From positions 270,553-334,552 of the forward strand of contig JAVBLY010000005.1 in assembly GCA_031553035.1 (NCBI GenBank): DNA of 64,000 nucleotides, written 5' to 3'. This DNA comes from JAVBLY01 sp031553035 (GTDB lineage: Bacteria > Bacillota > Clostridia > Peptostreptococcales > Anaerovoracaceae). Every line of letters starts with the position of its first letter. Within the stretch, counting starts at the first letter, position 1. A model generated the notes under the pieces. It saw nothing but the letters and a program-made list of their open reading frames with translations. It searched no databases and was not told where the DNA came from. Position numbers and translations under genes: made by a program. Of the stretch, positions 31,899 to 40,618 are shown one piece after another.

Positions 31899-32342
31899 TT
31901 ATTCGAGCACTATTTCTATGTGTTCATTTTTTCCGTCTTCCATGTTGTCCATGTCTATCATTGTATACGGCAAGGTAATATCACCGTCATCTATGCTGCT
32001 TAATATCTCGTCTATATCCACTTCTCTAAGTAACTCCATGATCTGTTGACTGTCCTGATCCGAACTGTATTTTGCGCCCAGGGCCATCGATGCTTTACCT
32101 ATCTTAAGACCGGCTTTGAGAAGCGAAAATGGAACTCTAATGTCTACTTTTGTTTTGGACGCGATATTGTCTATCACGGTTACTTTAATCCTCTTTGGCT
32201 GGATACCTGTACTCCCCGGGGTAACAGTTACAGCATTGTTCTGGTTATCTTCCGGTACGGCCGCCAGCAACCTCTCGGCTTCATCGACATTTATATCTCC
32301 ATTATTCAGCATTTCCAGTATCATTCGCTTTTCTTCACTCAT
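31899..32342 (-). CDS. SHOCT-like-domain protein
   Basis: A 147-aa protein. ATG 32342 follows TAAGGAGAT; the longer frame from 32390 lacks a ribosome site. The N-terminal MILEMLNNGDINVDEAERLL is a SHOCT-like oligomerisation helix pair found in YvlB/LiaX-like stress proteins. The middle VDIRVPFSLLKAGLKIG and the acidic C-terminus fit the same group. It lies downstream of a DUF2089 regulator with the same motif (KAGDLSVEDALEKL), and the pair is probably one unit in cell-envelope stress control (inference). Confidence 0.8.
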   Translation of the reverse strand: MSEEKRMILEMLNNGDINVDEAERLLAAVPEDNQNNAVTVTPGSTGIQPKRIKVTVIDNIASKTKVDIRVPFSLLKAGLKIGKASMALGAKYSSDQDSQQIMELLREVDIDEILSSIDDGDITLPYTMIDMDNMEDGKNEHIEIVLE

Positions 32343-32402
32343 GTTAATCTCCTTACTTGTCTTTTTTATACATAACTGTGTTGTTCTCACTCTTCTCTCG
32401 TT

Positions 32403-32420
32403 GTGTACTCATGAGTACAC
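32403..32420 (-). promoter_or_regulatory. Perfect 18-bp palindrome between the DUF2089 and SHOCT genes
   Basis: GTGTACTCATGAGTACAC is a perfect dyad in the 146-bp gap between the two minus-strand genes. It could be an operator, possibly for the DUF2089 protein upstream. Confidence 0.5.
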
Positions 32421-32488
32421 TTTTCGGTCAGTCGTTCGTACGCCTTGTTCTGATCAAAAAATTCTGCGTAATTGCATTTTCATAAACT

Positions 32489-32851
32489 CTATCTTAATTT
32501 TTCCAGTGCATCTTCAACCGAGAGATCGCCTGCTTTGACCATCTCAAGAACTTCCAGCCGTTTTGTGGATGCCGCTTTTTTATCAATGGATTCAAAGGCG
32601 TTCACCAGATTGTCAAGTCTGTTTCTGGCAGTGGGATAGGATATGTTTAATAGTTTTCCCGCATCTTTTAAACTGCCTCTGCTTTTTATGAAGATTTCGA
32701 GAAAATCAAGTTGTTCGTCAGTTAAGGATGAGAATCTTCCCGGTTCGAAATCTCCCTGTACTTCCGTTTCACAGGACGGGCACTTGAGAAGTGTTACTCT
32801 CATTCCCGACCCACAGGAAGGACATTTGTTTGGTATTTCATTGTTTGACAT
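32489..32851 (-). CDS. DUF2089-family zinc-ribbon/HTH regulator
   Basis: A 120-aa protein with an N-terminal zinc ribbon (CPSCGSG, CPSCETE near residues 10 and 24), a helix-turn-helix segment (SLKDAGKLLNISYPTARNRLDNLV, ~59-82) and a C-terminal VKAGDLSVEDALEKL helix like the SHOCT-type start of the next gene. This order is typical of DUF2089 regulators. TAGTTCCTCCG gives GGAGGAAC upstream of the ATG. It probably controls its own operon and the SHOCT protein. Confidence 0.88.
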   Translation of the reverse strand: MSNNEIPNKCPSCGSGMRVTLLKCPSCETEVQGDFEPGRFSSLTDEQLDFLEIFIKSRGSLKDAGKLLNISYPTARNRLDNLVNAFESIDKKAASTKRLEVLEMVKAGDLSVEDALEKLR

Positions 32852-32918
32852 TTAGTTCCTCCGTTTTAGTAACGATTTAGGTATTATTCGCGCGCTGATC
32901 ATCAATGATCTTAAACAT

Positions 32919-32946
32919 ATTGTATCAAATAAATTAATAATGTCAA
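32919..32946 (-). promoter_or_regulatory. Promoter of the DUF2089-SHOCT unit
   Basis: On the minus strand TTGACA (32946-32941), 16-nt spacer, TACAAT (32924-32919), 68 bp before the DUF2089 start. Confidence 0.65.
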
Positions 32947-33106
32947 GTTAAAACTAAATAAAATTAAAATGCAACTCAATATAATTAATTAAAATTGATG
33001 AATAAATGAGATATGGCTGGTTCCCAATTTTAACTACTACAAACACATTACTAATGGTGCATTAACGTTGTAATACCATAAAAAGGTGTTATTATATGTA
33101 TGTTGA

Positions 33107-33123
33107 TTGTCAATACTTGACAA
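33107..33123 (+). promoter_or_regulatory. Dyad TTGTCAA-TAC-TTGACAA upstream of the YdcF-like gene
   Basis: Perfect 7-bp arms, ending 3 bp before GGGGTAGG and 18 bp before the ATG. It may be an operator. The remaining 250 bp upstream (32852-33106) are A+T-rich and show nothing else beyond the divergent promoter. Confidence 0.45.
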
Positions 33124-33141
33124 AGGGGTAGGTCAGATCAG

Positions 33142-33846
33142 ATGTCAAAAACGAAAGAAAAAAGAAAAATATCGAGAATTCTTTTTCTCTTGCTGCTGGT
33201 CGCAATAGTGTTTTCTGTACTGCTTATTGCAACTGTCACAATTATAAATATCTATGTTGTAAGAAGCACTGAAGATCAAATCATAGCACAGGATGCCGCT
33301 ATTGAAGAGGATTTGGACTGCATCATCGTTTTAGGTGCGTTCGTATACAGTAACGGGGAGCCTTCTCCAATTCTGAAGGAAAGACTGGATACGGGTATTT
33401 CACTGTATAAAGAGGGTGTTTCAGACAAACTTCTTTTAAGCGGAGATAACGGACAGAAAGAATATAACGAGGTGATCCCAATGCGTGAATACGCACTTAA
33501 ACAAGGGGTTCCCGATGAAGATATATATTTGGATTATGCCGGATTCTCAACATATGAAAGCATGTACAGGTTAAGAGATATTTTCCAGGTGGAAAAAGCA
33601 GTCGTCGTTACCCAGACATATCATTTATACAGAGCACTGTATATAGGAAACAGCTTGGATCTAAATGTGGTCGGTGTCTCTGCTCCGGACAGAGAGAACG
33701 GTCAAAAAGGGCGGGATATCAGGGAAGTCTTTGCCCGGGTCAAATCAGTCGGTCTGGTTTTGACAGGTGCCGACCCTACATATCTTGGCGATACCGTATC
33801 ACTGGATGTGCCACAAAACAACAATAAGGAGGTTATGAAAGAATAA
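33142..33846 (+). CDS. YdcF/SanA-family (DUF218) membrane protein
   Basis: A 234-aa protein with one N-terminal membrane segment (about residues 12-36) and an extracellular DUF218 domain. Conserved parts are DCIIVLGAFVYSNGEPSP, LLLSGDNG, EV.PMREYALKQGV and the nearly invariant TQTYHLYRALYI. SanA, ElyC and YdcF relatives affect envelope barrier or polyisoprenoid carrier use; the biochemical role is unknown. It is a single-gene unit. Confidence 0.88.
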   Translation: MSKTKEKRKISRILFLLLLVAIVFSVLLIATVTIINIYVVRSTEDQIIAQDAAIEEDLDCIIVLGAFVYSNGEPSPILKERLDTGISLYKEGVSDKLLLSGDNGQKEYNEVIPMREYALKQGVPDEDIYLDYAGFSTYESMYRLRDIFQVEKAVVVTQTYHLYRALYIGNSLDLNVVGVSAPDRENGQKGRDIREVFARVKSVGLVLTGADPTYLGDTVSLDVPQNNNKEVMKE

Positions 33847-33941
33847 CATTGAAATAATGGATATAAATGTTTAAAACTGTATATTATTGTGTATTAATAT
33901 AACAGAGGCTAACATAGCTGGATAGAAAAAGGGGTGATATT

Positions 33942-34166
33942 ATGGCTATGATTTCAATTCGTCTTAATGAAAGAGACGCCAGCCTCATCAGAAACTACTC
34001 AAGACTAAAGGGGATCTCTTTAAGTGATTTGGTCCGAAATACTGTTATCAACAGAATTGAAGACGAAATCGACGTACAGTCTTTTGCCGAAGTCACGAAG
34101 AGTTTGAGAAGTACATTTTCTCTTGATGAGCTGGAAAATATGGTGAGAGGGGACCAAAGTGTTTAG
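33942..34166 (+). CDS. Antitoxin of a RelB/DUF6290 type
   Basis: A 74-aa protein whose N-terminus MAMISIRLNERDASLIRNYSR followed by GISLSDLVRNTV is a ribbon-helix-helix DNA-binding fold as in RelB/DinJ-like antitoxins. The C-terminus is acidic and suited to toxin binding. AAAGGGGTG precedes the ATG. It overlaps the toxin gene by 8 bp. Confidence 0.88.
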   Translation: MAMISIRLNERDASLIRNYSRLKGISLSDLVRNTVINRIEDEIDVQSFAEVTKSLRSTFSLDELENMVRGDQSV

Positions 34167-34416
34167 AATCAAAATCTCTGAACAGACTGCCGATAAACTT
34201 AGGGGGATGGATAAATGGGTTGCTGCTATGATAGTGGCATGGATAAAAAAGAATCTCTCAAAATGTGTGAATCCCAGATCTTTAGGGAAATCGATGTTTA
34301 AAAAGGACAACAGGTTTTGGCAATACAGAATAGGAGATTTCAGATTGTTGGCCATTATATATGACGACAGTAAACTGGTAGTACTTACCGACATTAACTA
34401 TAGCGACACTATATAA
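34159..34416 (+). CDS. RelE/ParE-family toxin
   Basis: An 85-aa RelE-superfamily protein beginning at a GTG (34159) within the antitoxin gene. Conserved signs are the WVAAMIVAWIKKNL helix, NPRSLGKSMFKKDN and the terminal FWQYRIGDFRLLAIIYDD segment, which holds the family's basic RNase-site residues. Overlapping antitoxin-toxin order points to a type II module that autoregulates through its own operator. Confidence 0.9.
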   Translation: MFRIKISEQTADKLRGMDKWVAAMIVAWIKKNLSKCVNPRSLGKSMFKKDNRFWQYRIGDFRLLAIIYDDSKLVVLTDINYSDTI

Positions 34417-34439
34417 AATTAAAGTAAATAAGACGAGAG

Positions 34440-34479
34440 AACAGCTATGCTCAGCAAACGCCGGGCGTGGCTGTTTTTC
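34440..34479 (+). terminator. Terminator of the toxin-antitoxin unit
   Basis: AACAGC (34440-34445) / GCTGTT (34470-34475) with an inner ACGCCGGGCGT stem, followed by TTTT. Confidence 0.7.
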
Positions 34480-34615
34480 TTCATGCCTTCACCACCTAAC
34501 TGTAAAAAAATTGTAACAGGAGAATAGTTCATTATTAAGCTTGCCTGTTATATAATATGTTGTATATAACAAAGCATTCTATTACTAGAACTAGGTAGTT
34601 ACAAAAAGGACAGCT

Positions 34616-35338
34616 ATGATCGAATATAACAATGTGACTAAGATGTATGGATCTAACGTTGGCATCCAGGATGTAAACGTAAAAATCGATGATGGTGAAT
34701 TTGTATTTCTTGTTGGACCCAGCGGAGCCGGAAAATCGACATTTGTTCAGGTTCTCCTGAAAATGATCGATGCGGATAAGGGAAATATCATATATGACGG
34801 ATATGATGTCACAACACTTCCCAACAGAAAAATCGCTGAGCACAGAAGGAGTATGGGGATTGTTTTTCAAGACTTCAGTCTGTTACCCAAAAAAACAGTA
34901 TATGAAAATGTAGCATTCGCAATGGAAATAACGCAAATGCCCAAAAAAGCAATACGAAGGCAGGTTCCCCAAATGCTCAGCTTAGTCGGGATAGGTGCTG
35001 AAGCAAATAAATATCCAGATGAGATATCTATCGGTGAAAAGCAGCGGGTTGCAATAGCAAGAGCAATAGTAAATAACCCAAAAGTGCTGATTGCAGACGA
35101 GCCCACCGGGAATCTGGATCCGGAAACAGGCTGGGAAATCATGCGGCTTCTTGAGCAGATAAACCAGAGAGGCACCACAGTACTTATGGTCACCCATTCA
35201 AAAGAGATTGTAAACACCATGAACAAGCGTGTTGTAGCTATAAAGGACGGGCTAATAGTAAGAGACGAGAAGCATGGCCTCTATCATCTTGAAGATGATT
35301 CCCCGGATATGAATGAAGGGAGTATTTTTAAGATATGA
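34616..35338 (+). CDS. ftsE: Cell-division ATP-binding protein
   Basis: A 240-aa ABC ATPase paired with FtsX. Walker A GPSGAGKST is near residue 36, Q-loop VFQDF near 84, Walker B VLIADEPTGNLD near 159, H-loop MVTHSKE near 192. The signature loop reads SIGEKQR instead of the usual LSGGEQQR. It overlaps ftsX by 4 bp. FtsEX uses ATP to switch on a peptidoglycan hydrolase outside the membrane, and such an enzyme follows directly after ftsX. Confidence 0.95.
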   Translation: MIEYNNVTKMYGSNVGIQDVNVKIDDGEFVFLVGPSGAGKSTFVQVLLKMIDADKGNIIYDGYDVTTLPNRKIAEHRRSMGIVFQDFSLLPKKTVYENVAFAMEITQMPKKAIRRQVPQMLSLVGIGAEANKYPDEISIGEKQRVAIARAIVNNPKVLIADEPTGNLDPETGWEIMRLLEQINQRGTTVLMVTHSKEIVNTMNKRVVAIKDGLIVRDEKHGLYHLEDDSPDMNEGSIFKI

Positions 35339-36228
35339 ATAGCCGTATTATCGGGTCTATCAAACAGGCCTTCAGCCAGATCAGAAGAAATATCGCAATG
35401 ACTCTCGCATCCATGTTTTCCATAACCGCAATAATGCTGATATTGGGTCTTTTCTTCATTATAATGGTCAATGTTAATACCATCGTTGAAAATGTGAGAA
35501 ATGACTTTGATACTGTACAGGTGTACCTGCTTGACGATACAGATGAAGCCAGAACAGAAGAGCTGATGGATGAATTCAGATCTATGCCTGATGTTAGTGA
35601 AGTTTCTTACCTCACTAAAGATGAAGCACTTGAAAGTTTCAAAGACAGCTGGGGTGACAATGCTTACCTTCTTGATAATGTAAAGACGAACCCCCTCCCA
35701 AATACCATCGTTGTAAAAGTCCCGGTGCTCGAATCGGCAGATTCGCTTGTGGCAACCGCCAGGGAAATGCCGGGGGTTGAAGATGTCAATTACTATCAGG
35801 ATACAGTAGCAAGGCTGATGCAGGTAACCCAGTTTATTCAGATTGGAGCTTTGATAGTCATAATCTTCCTGGTCTTCATCTCCATAGTGGTCGTATCAAA
35901 CACTATAAAACTGACGGTTCTGGCAAGGGAAAAAGAAATAAATATTATGAAATATGTCGGCGCCACAAACTGGTTTATCCGGGGACCATTCCTTGTGGAG
36001 GGTATGATAATCGGTGCTATTTCAGCTATTGTGTCTGTAGGAGCCGTAGCACTTTTCTACCATTGGTTGATAAATGCCATCGGGACCGAGCTCATAGTCA
36101 TATTCTCAACCAGCCTGGTACCGGAAATGCATCTTGCAGGTAATTTAGTGATAATTTTCCTGGCATTGGGTATAAGTATAGGAGCATGCGGAAGTATCGT
36201 GTCCATGAGAAGATTCCTGGATACCTGA
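35335..36228 (+). CDS. ftsX: Cell-division membrane protein
   Basis: A 297-aa protein with four membrane segments (about residues 20-45, 165-190, 215-240, 265-290). The large extracellular loop between the first two, DFDTVQVYLLDDTDEA to SVVTAREMPGVEDVNYYQ-like, is the part that contacts the wall hydrolase. ATG overlaps the ftsE stop (ATGA). It anchors FtsE and relays ATP hydrolysis to the M23 enzyme encoded next. Confidence 0.95.
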   Translation: MNSRIIGSIKQAFSQIRRNIAMTLASMFSITAIMLILGLFFIIMVNVNTIVENVRNDFDTVQVYLLDDTDEARTEELMDEFRSMPDVSEVSYLTKDEALESFKDSWGDNAYLLDNVKTNPLPNTIVVKVPVLESADSLVATAREMPGVEDVNYYQDTVARLMQVTQFIQIGALIVIIFLVFISIVVVSNTIKLTVLAREKEINIMKYVGATNWFIRGPFLVEGMIIGAISAIVSVGAVALFYHWLINAIGTELIVIFSTSLVPEMHLAGNLVIIFLALGISIGACGSIVSMRRFLDT

Positions 36229-36261
36229 TAACCGGCAACAGCACAAAGAAAGGGGACAAAA

Positions 36262-37377
36262 ATGTTTAAAAAATCGATAGCGATGTGCTTGATAATGGTA
36301 ATGGTTTTTACAATGGTCGGCGGGACCTCTGTGTTTGCCGAGTCGGTTGGAAGTATTGAGAATAAGATCGATAAAAAGCAGGATCAGATCGATAAAAACA
36401 ATTTAAAAAGACAAGATCTAAAAAACAAGATAAGCTCCCTGGAGGAGTCTATAAAAAGCACTCAGCAGGATCTGGCCGATATCAGAAAAGAAATCACTTC
36501 TATCAATAAAAAAACTGTCAAGATAAATAATAAGATAGAAAAACTGAAAAAGAAAATAGATACTCAGCAAGAAACACTGGATTCAAGGCTTAGATCTATG
36601 TACAAAAATGGCAATATGGGAATAATTCAAGTGCTCCTAGGGTCAGTTAATATACAGGATTTTATGTCAAACTTCAAGCTTATCAACGAGCTCCACAAGA
36701 GTGATGTCCAGATTCTGGAAGAACTTGAGGCGAATCGAAATGTAGTTGCGCAGCAGAAAGCCGAACTGGATGCTCTTGCCCAAAAGGTGAAGAGTCACGA
36801 AGCTTCACAGGTGGAAAAGCAGAAACAGCTAGAAAAAGATAAGACTGAAGTTGCCAGTGCAAAAGCGAAGATCGAAGCAGAAAACGCAAAATTGCATGAG
36901 GACATCGACGCACTGGAAGCAGAGTCGTCTAGAATATCTTCCGAGTTGGCAAATTACGATGACAGCGATGTAGAATACAAAGGAAGCGGACAATTCGCAT
37001 GGCCTTTCCCTGGATACTCAAGCATTTCATCAGGATATGGTTACAGAACCCATCCCATAAGCGGTGACAGAAAATTCCATTCAGGAGTAGATCTGGCCGG
37101 ACCCTACGGTAAAGCAATTGTTGCCGCAGAAGACGGCAAGGTAATTACAGCAGGATGGAACAGCGGCGGTTACGGGAATTATGTTATCATTTCCCATGGC
37201 GGAGGTATAACCACTCTGTATGGTCATAATTCATCGCTTACTGTTTCTGCGGGACAGAAGGTAAAAAGAGGGCAAACCATCGCCAGATGCGGAAGTACAG
37301 GCCGTTCCACCGGTAACCATCTCCACTTTGAAGTCAGGAAAAACGGCAGTACACGTAACCCAATGAACTATATATAA
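36262..37377 (+). CDS. EnvC/PcsB-like M23 peptidoglycan hydrolase of the FtsEX system
   Basis: A 371-aa exported protein. The signal peptide ends SVFA at about residue 26. Residues ~30-240 form a long coiled coil (KIDKKQDQIDKN, LKKKIDTQQ), the part that binds FtsX. The last ~125 residues are a peptidase_M23/LytM domain with zinc ligands in FHSGVDLA and HLHFEV, and YGHNSSLTV. AAAGGGGAC precedes the ATG. It follows ftsX by 33 bp, so it is the likely activated partner in septal wall cleavage. Confidence 0.93.
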   Translation: MFKKSIAMCLIMVMVFTMVGGTSVFAESVGSIENKIDKKQDQIDKNNLKRQDLKNKISSLEESIKSTQQDLADIRKEITSINKKTVKINNKIEKLKKKIDTQQETLDSRLRSMYKNGNMGIIQVLLGSVNIQDFMSNFKLINELHKSDVQILEELEANRNVVAQQKAELDALAQKVKSHEASQVEKQKQLEKDKTEVASAKAKIEAENAKLHEDIDALEAESSRISSELANYDDSDVEYKGSGQFAWPFPGYSSISSGYGYRTHPISGDRKFHSGVDLAGPYGKAIVAAEDGKVITAGWNSGGYGNYVIISHGGGITTLYGHNSSLTVSAGQKVKRGQTIARCGSTGRSTGNHLHFEVRKNGSTRNPMNYI

Positions 37378-37380
37378 ATT

Positions 37381-39030
37381 ATGAGCATTAATCCCATTGT
37401 ACTGGATATACTTAAAAAAAGAGGCGTTTCCGGTCAAGCAGAAACCAACGAATTTCTATCGGATAAACCAAAACTTACCTATGATCCATTCCTTCTTCCA
37501 AATATGAAAGATGGGGTGGATTTCGTGCTTTCTGCAATAAAGAATAACGAAAAGATTTGTATTTACGGCGATTACGATGTGGACGGCATTACCGCTACTG
37601 CGCTTTTATATAATTTTCTTAAAGAGCTGACAGACCATGTGACTTACTACATCCCGTCCAGGTTTGAAGATGGATACGGGCTGAATAATGAATCCCTGAC
37701 CCAACTGAAAGAAGAGGGTGTAGATACAGTTATCACAGTAGACTGCGGTTCCGTATCAAAAAAAGAAGTGGAGCATGCAAAGGATATCGGTCTTAAGGTC
37801 ATGGTCACGGACCACCATGATATGGACGAGAATAATGTCCCGGAATGCATAATAATAAATCCAAAACACTTTGATTCAGAATATCCTTTCAGAGGATTAT
37901 GCGGATGTGCTGTAGCATTCAAGCTGGTTCAGGCTATGGTACGGACGGAAAAACTCGATCGCGATAATCTTGTTAAACCATTGGATCTGGTTGCTGTCGC
38001 AACAGTTGCCGATGTTGTATCTCTGACAGATGAAAACAGAACGATGGTAAAGTACGGTCTTAAGGAGCTGAACCGAGGAACCAGAAAGGCATTCAGGATC
38101 ATGACAAATAAGCTCAATATCGAGCCGGGCAGTATAGATTCATATAAAATCGGCTTTATCATAGGTCCTCATATGAATGCGGCCGGGCGAATGAGCGATG
38201 CAAATGCGGTAGTCAGAATGCTGACAACGGAAGACAATGGGGAAATAAACAGTATAGTCGATTCACTTATCGAGCATAACCGGGAAAGAAGATCGATTCA
38301 GGAAAAATGCTTTGATGAGTGTACCAACATGATAGAGGATAAGTATATTGATTCTCCGTTTTTAATGGTCAAGCCTCCTTCTATCCATGAAGGTATCGCG
38401 GGAATTGTAGCCGGCAAGATAAAGGAACTGTACAACAAACCTGCTATCGTTCTTTCAGAATCAAGAGATGAAAAAGGGAATATATTGCTTAAGGGTTCAG
38501 GCAGAAGCATACAGAAAATCGACCTGATCAAAATGCTCCGCGCACACGAAGAGTTGTTTGAAAAACTGGGTGGTCACTCAATGGCCGCAGGCTTTACACT
38601 TTCTTCCGAAAATGAAGACGCTTTGAGACAGTTCCTTATTAAGGATATGGAGGGTGAAATTAAAAGAGATCCTGACCTTTTTATAAAAAAGATCACACCA
38701 GATTGCAAAGCCCTGAAAAACGATATAGATATGGATCTTGCAGCGGATCTTATGTTGTTAGCACCGTTTGGAATAGATAATCCAAAACCGGTAATTGAGC
38801 TTGATGACGTAGAAATCAAAAATATCAAATACATGGGAAACGAAAATCAGCATGTAAAATTCAGCTCCGGTCAGTTCGACTGCATTTTGTTCGGCAGCGC
38901 TCAGGATAACAGGCATTTATTAACAGAAGGGAAGAAAGTGACCCTCTACGGAAACCCTGATATAAACATATGGAACGGAAAAGAAAGCATACAATTTTTG
39001 ATCAAGGCGATTACGAGCCGGGAGGGATAG
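37381..39030 (+). CDS. recJ: Single-stranded-DNA exonuclease RecJ
   Basis: A 549-aa DHH-family exonuclease, near the length of short Firmicute RecJ forms. The metal motifs are GDYDVDGITATALL near residue 59, VDCGS near 120, VTDHHDMDE near 140 and GGHSMAAGF near 398 (DHHA1). The start lies 3 bp after the M23 gene. Its stop is only 2 bp before the TTG start of ctpA. 5'-3' degradation of single-stranded DNA in recombination and mismatch repair is the known role. Confidence 0.92.
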   Translation: MSINPIVLDILKKRGVSGQAETNEFLSDKPKLTYDPFLLPNMKDGVDFVLSAIKNNEKICIYGDYDVDGITATALLYNFLKELTDHVTYYIPSRFEDGYGLNNESLTQLKEEGVDTVITVDCGSVSKKEVEHAKDIGLKVMVTDHHDMDENNVPECIIINPKHFDSEYPFRGLCGCAVAFKLVQAMVRTEKLDRDNLVKPLDLVAVATVADVVSLTDENRTMVKYGLKELNRGTRKAFRIMTNKLNIEPGSIDSYKIGFIIGPHMNAAGRMSDANAVVRMLTTEDNGEINSIVDSLIEHNRERRSIQEKCFDECTNMIEDKYIDSPFLMVKPPSIHEGIAGIVAGKIKELYNKPAIVLSESRDEKGNILLKGSGRSIQKIDLIKMLRAHEELFEKLGGHSMAAGFTLSSENEDALRQFLIKDMEGEIKRDPDLFIKKITPDCKALKNDIDMDLAADLMLLAPFGIDNPKPVIELDDVEIKNIKYMGNENQHVKFSSGQFDCILFGSAQDNRHLLTEGKKVTLYGNPDINIWNGKESIQFLIKAITSREG

Positions 39031-39032
39031 AC

Positions 39033-40181
39033 TTGTTCACATTAAAAAAGAAGAATTATTTCATTTCACTGATACTGGTATTTATTTTAGGGGCAGGCTC
39101 CTGCTTTGGGATTTTTTATCTGACGGGCACAGGAAAGAATTTATTCAGTGATGAATCTGATGACTATAGCAGACTTTCTGAGATGGAGGAATATCTTAAG
39201 GCAAATTATTATGAACCTATAACGGATTCTGCCATCACGACCGGACTATACAAAGGGCTTTTTGCGTCTCCGGGAGACCCCTACACCATGTACTATACTA
39301 AGGAGGAGTTTGAGCAGGTGAGCGCAGATGCACACGGAGAAAATTCAGGAATCGGCGTAGTCATGCAGGGAAGCAAGGACGATCTTATTGAGATCATTCA
39401 GGTGATCGACAGCGCTCCGGCAAAAGCCGCGGGGGTGAAGGTCGGAGATAAACTCATCTCAGTTGACGGTGAAGAGTTTACCGGTACTCAGACTGCCGAA
39501 GCAGCAATGAAAGCAAGGGGCAAGGCAGGTACAAAAGTTGAGATCAAGGTTCTGAGAGATGATAAAGAACTTTCATTCACCATAACAAGAGATAATTTCA
39601 TCAATCCTTCGGTTTCCTCAAAGCTGCTGGATGGTAATATAGGGTACATCAGCATTTCCACTTTTAACGATAATACATCGGAAGATTTCAAAGTAGCACT
39701 GGAAAAATTTGAAAATCAGAAAGTAAAAGGCCTGATAGTCGACATCAGGAATAACGTGGGAGGAGTAGTTTCCCAGGGAGTCGACATAGCGGACATGCTC
39801 CTTGACAAAGCTGAAATAGCATATGCGGAGAACAATAAAAAAGAAAAGGAGATATATACGACTGAAGACGGGAAAACTTCTTTGCCATACGTTCTCCTGA
39901 TCAATGAAAATTCTGCCAGCACATCGGAAATATTAGCTGTGGGCATCAAAGAAAATAAGGGGGGGGCTCTTGTAGGAGAAACCACATATGGCAAGGGCGT
40001 TATTCAGAAACTTGAACAGTTCAAAGAAGGCGATGGCGCAAGAATAACCATCATGCAGTATTTCAGTGCATCAGGCCGGCCCATAAACAATGTTGGTGTT
40101 GCTCCTGACTACAAAGTAAAGATGAGCAGCGATTCGAAAACCGATACTCAGCTGGAGAAAGCCAAAAACCTTCTGAAATGA
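39033..40181 (+). CDS. ctpA: Carboxyl-terminal processing protease (S41)
   Basis: About 382 aa. The start is the TTG at 39033: GGAGGG (39021-39026) lies 6 nt upstream, right at the end of recJ. A longer frame from 38970 would overlap recJ and add a non-membrane N-terminus. A membrane segment spans about residues 9-30, then PDZ (GVVMQGSKDDLIEIIQVI to GDKLISVDGE) and the S41 protease core. Catalytic Ser is in NSASTSEILAV, with Lys in GETTYGKGVIQ. It trims or degrades envelope proteins. Confidence 0.92.
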   Translation: MFTLKKKNYFISLILVFILGAGSCFGIFYLTGTGKNLFSDESDDYSRLSEMEEYLKANYYEPITDSAITTGLYKGLFASPGDPYTMYYTKEEFEQVSADAHGENSGIGVVMQGSKDDLIEIIQVIDSAPAKAAGVKVGDKLISVDGEEFTGTQTAEAAMKARGKAGTKVEIKVLRDDKELSFTITRDNFINPSVSSKLLDGNIGYISISTFNDNTSEDFKVALEKFENQKVKGLIVDIRNNVGGVVSQGVDIADMLLDKAEIAYAENNKKEKEIYTTEDGKTSLPYVLLINENSASTSEILAVGIKENKGGALVGETTYGKGVIQKLEQFKEGDGARITIMQYFSASGRPINNVGVAPDYKVKMSSDSKTDTQLEKAKNLLK

Positions 40182-40187
40182 TAAGAA

Positions 40188-40484
40188 TTATTTTTCTTCG
40201 ATCCTGTTGAGTGTTATCCGGTATCCATCGGCACCGTACTTGAGACACTTGTTGATCCTGCTGATAGTGGCAGTGCTGGCCTTGGTTATATCTTCGATTT
40301 CCTGGTAGGTTTTCTCTTCGTAAAGCATTTTGGCTATATAGAATCTCTGAGCGATGGATTGCATTTCGTTAATAGTGCAAATATCTTCAAAAAAACGATA
40401 ACAGTCCTCTTTGGACTCAAGGGTAAGCACGGCATCGAACAACAGCTCTGTTTCATCATTCACAAACTTTGAATTGTATTTCAT
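40188..40484 (-). CDS. YerC/YecD-type TrpR-family regulator
   Basis: About 98 aa of a TrpR-superfamily helix-turn-helix protein: LLFDAVLTLESKEDCYRFFEDICT, MQSIAQRF and TYQEIEDITKASTATISRINKCL match the YerC/YecD family. The start is uncertain: ATG 40484 is in frame, but GGAGGAGG lies about 20 nt upstream of it; a GTG at 40517 lacks a ribosome site. It is convergent with ctpA and divergent from the tmk unit. The ligand is not known. Confidence 0.82.
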   Translation of the reverse strand: MKYNSKFVNDETELLFDAVLTLESKEDCYRFFEDICTINEMQSIAQRFYIAKMLYEEKTYQEIEDITKASTATISRINKCLKYGADGYRITLNRIEEK

Positions 40485-40562
40485 GGTTTTTACCGATGTT
40501 TCGGCCTCCTCCTGCACTTTTATACTTTAACACTATAAAGTATTATATCAGGAAATGCATGT

Positions 40563-40590
40563 TTGTCAATTTGATTACATATGGTATAAT
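40563..40590 (+). promoter_or_regulatory. Promoter of the tmk-holB-ricT-trmN unit
   Basis: TTGTCA (40563-40568), 16-nt spacer, TATAAT (40585-40590), 29 bp before the small membrane-protein gene. Confidence 0.7.
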
Positions 40591-40618
40591 TTAAAGTTAG
40601 GAAAGGTATGGGATACCA

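Noticed and set aside
38970..39032. N-terminal extension of the CtpA protease starting at ATG 38970
   Set aside because: It overlaps the recJ coding end and has no ribosome site, whereas TTG 39033 follows a strong GGAGGG and puts the membrane segment at the N-terminus.
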